Positions 30,964 to 31,914 of a stretch of DNA of 31,914 nt are shown here, piece after piece (position 1 is the first letter of the stretch; every line of letters starts with the position of its first letter). The notes below the pieces were generated by a model, which did no database searches, was not told where the DNA came from, and saw nothing but the letters and a program-made list of their open reading frames with translations. The translations under genes were made by a program, and so were the position numbers. Source of the stretch: Bacteroidales bacterium UBA1176 (GTDB taxonomy: Bacteria > Bacteroidota > Bacteroidia > Bacteroidales > WCHB1-69); NCBI GenBank assembly GCA_002311645.1, contig DBYW01000037.1, forward strand, positions 342-32,255, written 5' to 3'.

Positions 30964-30969
30964 CAGCCA

Positions 30970-31914
30970 CTACTGCTTCAAACTCACAGTCTTATTGAAC
31001 ACCAATTTTCCCTCTGTGGAGTCGGGGTCGGCGTAGAAATAGCCGAGGCGCTCGAACTGGAAGTGCTTGATGGCCATTGCCTTCTCCAAGGTCAGGGCAG
31101 GTTCCACCCAAGCTTCGGTCACCACAAGGGAGTTGGGATTCAGGTTGTCGAGGAAGGTCTCGCCTTCGGCGCAGTTGTCCGGGTCCTCCACGCTGAAGAG
31201 ACGGTCAAAGAGGCGCACCTCAGCTTTCTTGGAATGGGCCACTGAAGCCCAATGTATGGTGGCCTTCACCTTGCGGTTGCTGTCGGGCATACCGCTCTTG
31301 GTGTTGGGATCATAGGTACAGTGAATCTCGGTGATGTTGCCCTCGTCGTCCTTGACGATATGGGTACATTTGATGATGTAGGCATACTTGAGGCGCACCT
31401 CACGGTCGATAGAGAGGCGGTAGAACTTCTTGTCGGCGTTCTCGCGGAAGTCGGCGCGCTCGATCCAAAGCTCCTTGGAGAAGGGCACAGTGCGGGTGCC
31501 GGCCTCGGGGTCTTCCGGATTGTTGATGGCGGTCATCTCCTCCACCTGGCCGTCAGGATAGTTGTCGATGATGAGCTTCACGGGATCCAGCACGGCCATT
31601 GTGCGGATGGCGGTCTTGTTGAGATCCTCGCGGGCGCAGAACTCCAGCAGGGAGACGTCGATGATGTTGTCGCGCTTGGCCACGCCGACGGTCTCGGCAA
31701 AGTTGCGGATGGAGGCCGGCGTGTAGCCACGGCGGCGCAGACCGCAGATGGTCGGCATACGCGGGTCGTCCCAGCCGTTGACATAATGTTCCTTCACCAA
31801 TTGCAGCAGTTTGCGTTTGCTCATGATGGTGTAGGTCATATTGAGGCGGGCGAACTCGATCTGTTGCGGGTGATGGATGCGCAGCGCTTCGCAGAACCAG
31901 TCGTAGAGCGGACG
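30970..31914 (-). CDS. glnS: Glutamine--tRNA ligase, C-terminal part (cut by window edge)
   Basis: The frame is open from the right edge (RPLYDWFCEALRIHH) to the stop, 314 residues, so the Met at 31839 is internal and the N-terminal part lies outside the window. MSKRKL is the class I KMSKS-type loop, followed by GWDDPRMPTICGLRRRGYTP, characteristic of GlnRS. The rest is the anticodon-binding beta-barrel pair (SKELWIERADF, HWASVAHSKKAEVRLFDRLF, HFQFERLGYFYADPDS). It charges tRNA-Gln directly. It is followed by a 260-bp gap of simple repeats. Confidence 0.96.
   Translation of the reverse strand, partial: RPLYDWFCEALRIHHPQQIEFARLNMTYTIMSKRKLLQLVKEHYVNGWDDPRMPTICGLRRRGYTPASIRNFAETVGVAKRDNIIDVSLLEFCAREDLNKTAIRTMAVLDPVKLIIDNYPDGQVEEMTAINNPEDPEAGTRTVPFSKELWIERADFRENADKKFYRLSIDREVRLKYAYIIKCTHIVKDDEGNITEIHCTYDPNTKSGMPDSNRKVKATIHWASVAHSKKAEVRLFDRLFSVEDPDNCAEGETFLDNLNPNSLVVTEAWVEPALTLEKAMAIKHFQFERLGYFYADPDSTEGKLVFNKTVSLKQ

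Noticed and set aside
31839..31839. Met at 31839 as the glnS start
   Set aside because: The frame stays open to the window edge with GlnRS-like sequence and the KMSKS-type loop lies only a few residues later, so the true N-terminus is outside.

Overview
The window looks like a chromosomal segment of an uncultured Bacteroidales-type bacterium (phylum Bacteroidota). Several independent signs agree: a compact primary sigma factor of 288 residues with no region 1.1, TAnnTTTG-type -7 promoter boxes, weak or absent Shine-Dalgarno sequences, DUF3078 and DUF4271 family proteins, a protein with a type IX secretion (T9SS) C-terminal sorting domain, and Rhs proteins whose core junction reads like those of Bacteroidetes. 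Genus and species cannot be read from the sequence. No tRNA, rRNA, CRISPR array, transposase or phage gene was seen. The longest gene-free gap is about 260 bp (30710-30969).

Region 1 (1-2477, + strand) is AT-rich and accessory. It holds two tandem toxin/immunity-like pairs: the 3' end of an Rhs-type toxin cut by the window edge, a secreted immunity-like protein, a short orphan Rhs cassette with the same toxin-like C-terminus, and a second homologous secreted protein. Each pair is joined by a 4-bp ATGA overlap. The toxin-like tips share an HEAEH motif, typical of zinc metallopeptidases. A hairpin repeat that resembles the pfkA promoter sits in frame inside the orphan Rhs core.

Region 2 (2521-7355) carries pfkA, a Sir2 deacylase and a lipoprotein on the + strand, facing a membrane pyrophosphatase on the - strand across a bidirectional terminator and a 30-bp palindrome. 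Region 3 (7382-14567) is divergent. A TlpA-like thiol-disulfide protein is read leftward. Read rightward is a four-gene operon: a double-VOC-domain protein, two HdrC-like ferredoxins and a fused HdrE/HdrD-like membrane iron-sulfur protein, followed by rpoN. The two directions are driven by a strikingly symmetric back-to-back promoter. The Hdr-like operon probably encodes a quinone-linked redox complex of unknown substrate and is the best candidate in this window for an undescribed biochemical system.

Region 4 (14624-24956, - strand) is mostly housekeeping: asnS, rpoD, a DUF3078 outer-membrane-type protein, an arginase-fold protein that has lost metal ligands, topA, a RibF without its riboflavin kinase domain, and pheT. 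Region 5 (24999-31914, - strand) holds yidD, rnpA, hemD, a DUF4271 membrane protein, a T9SS-sorted protein, an RluA-family pseudouridine synthase, panB, an M50-like membrane protease, a small repeat protein, a gap full of short tandem repeats, and the 3' part of glnS, which runs off the right edge. Tight packing and short overlaps (rnpA/yidD, hemD/rnpA, panB/rluA-like) point to long co-transcribed units.
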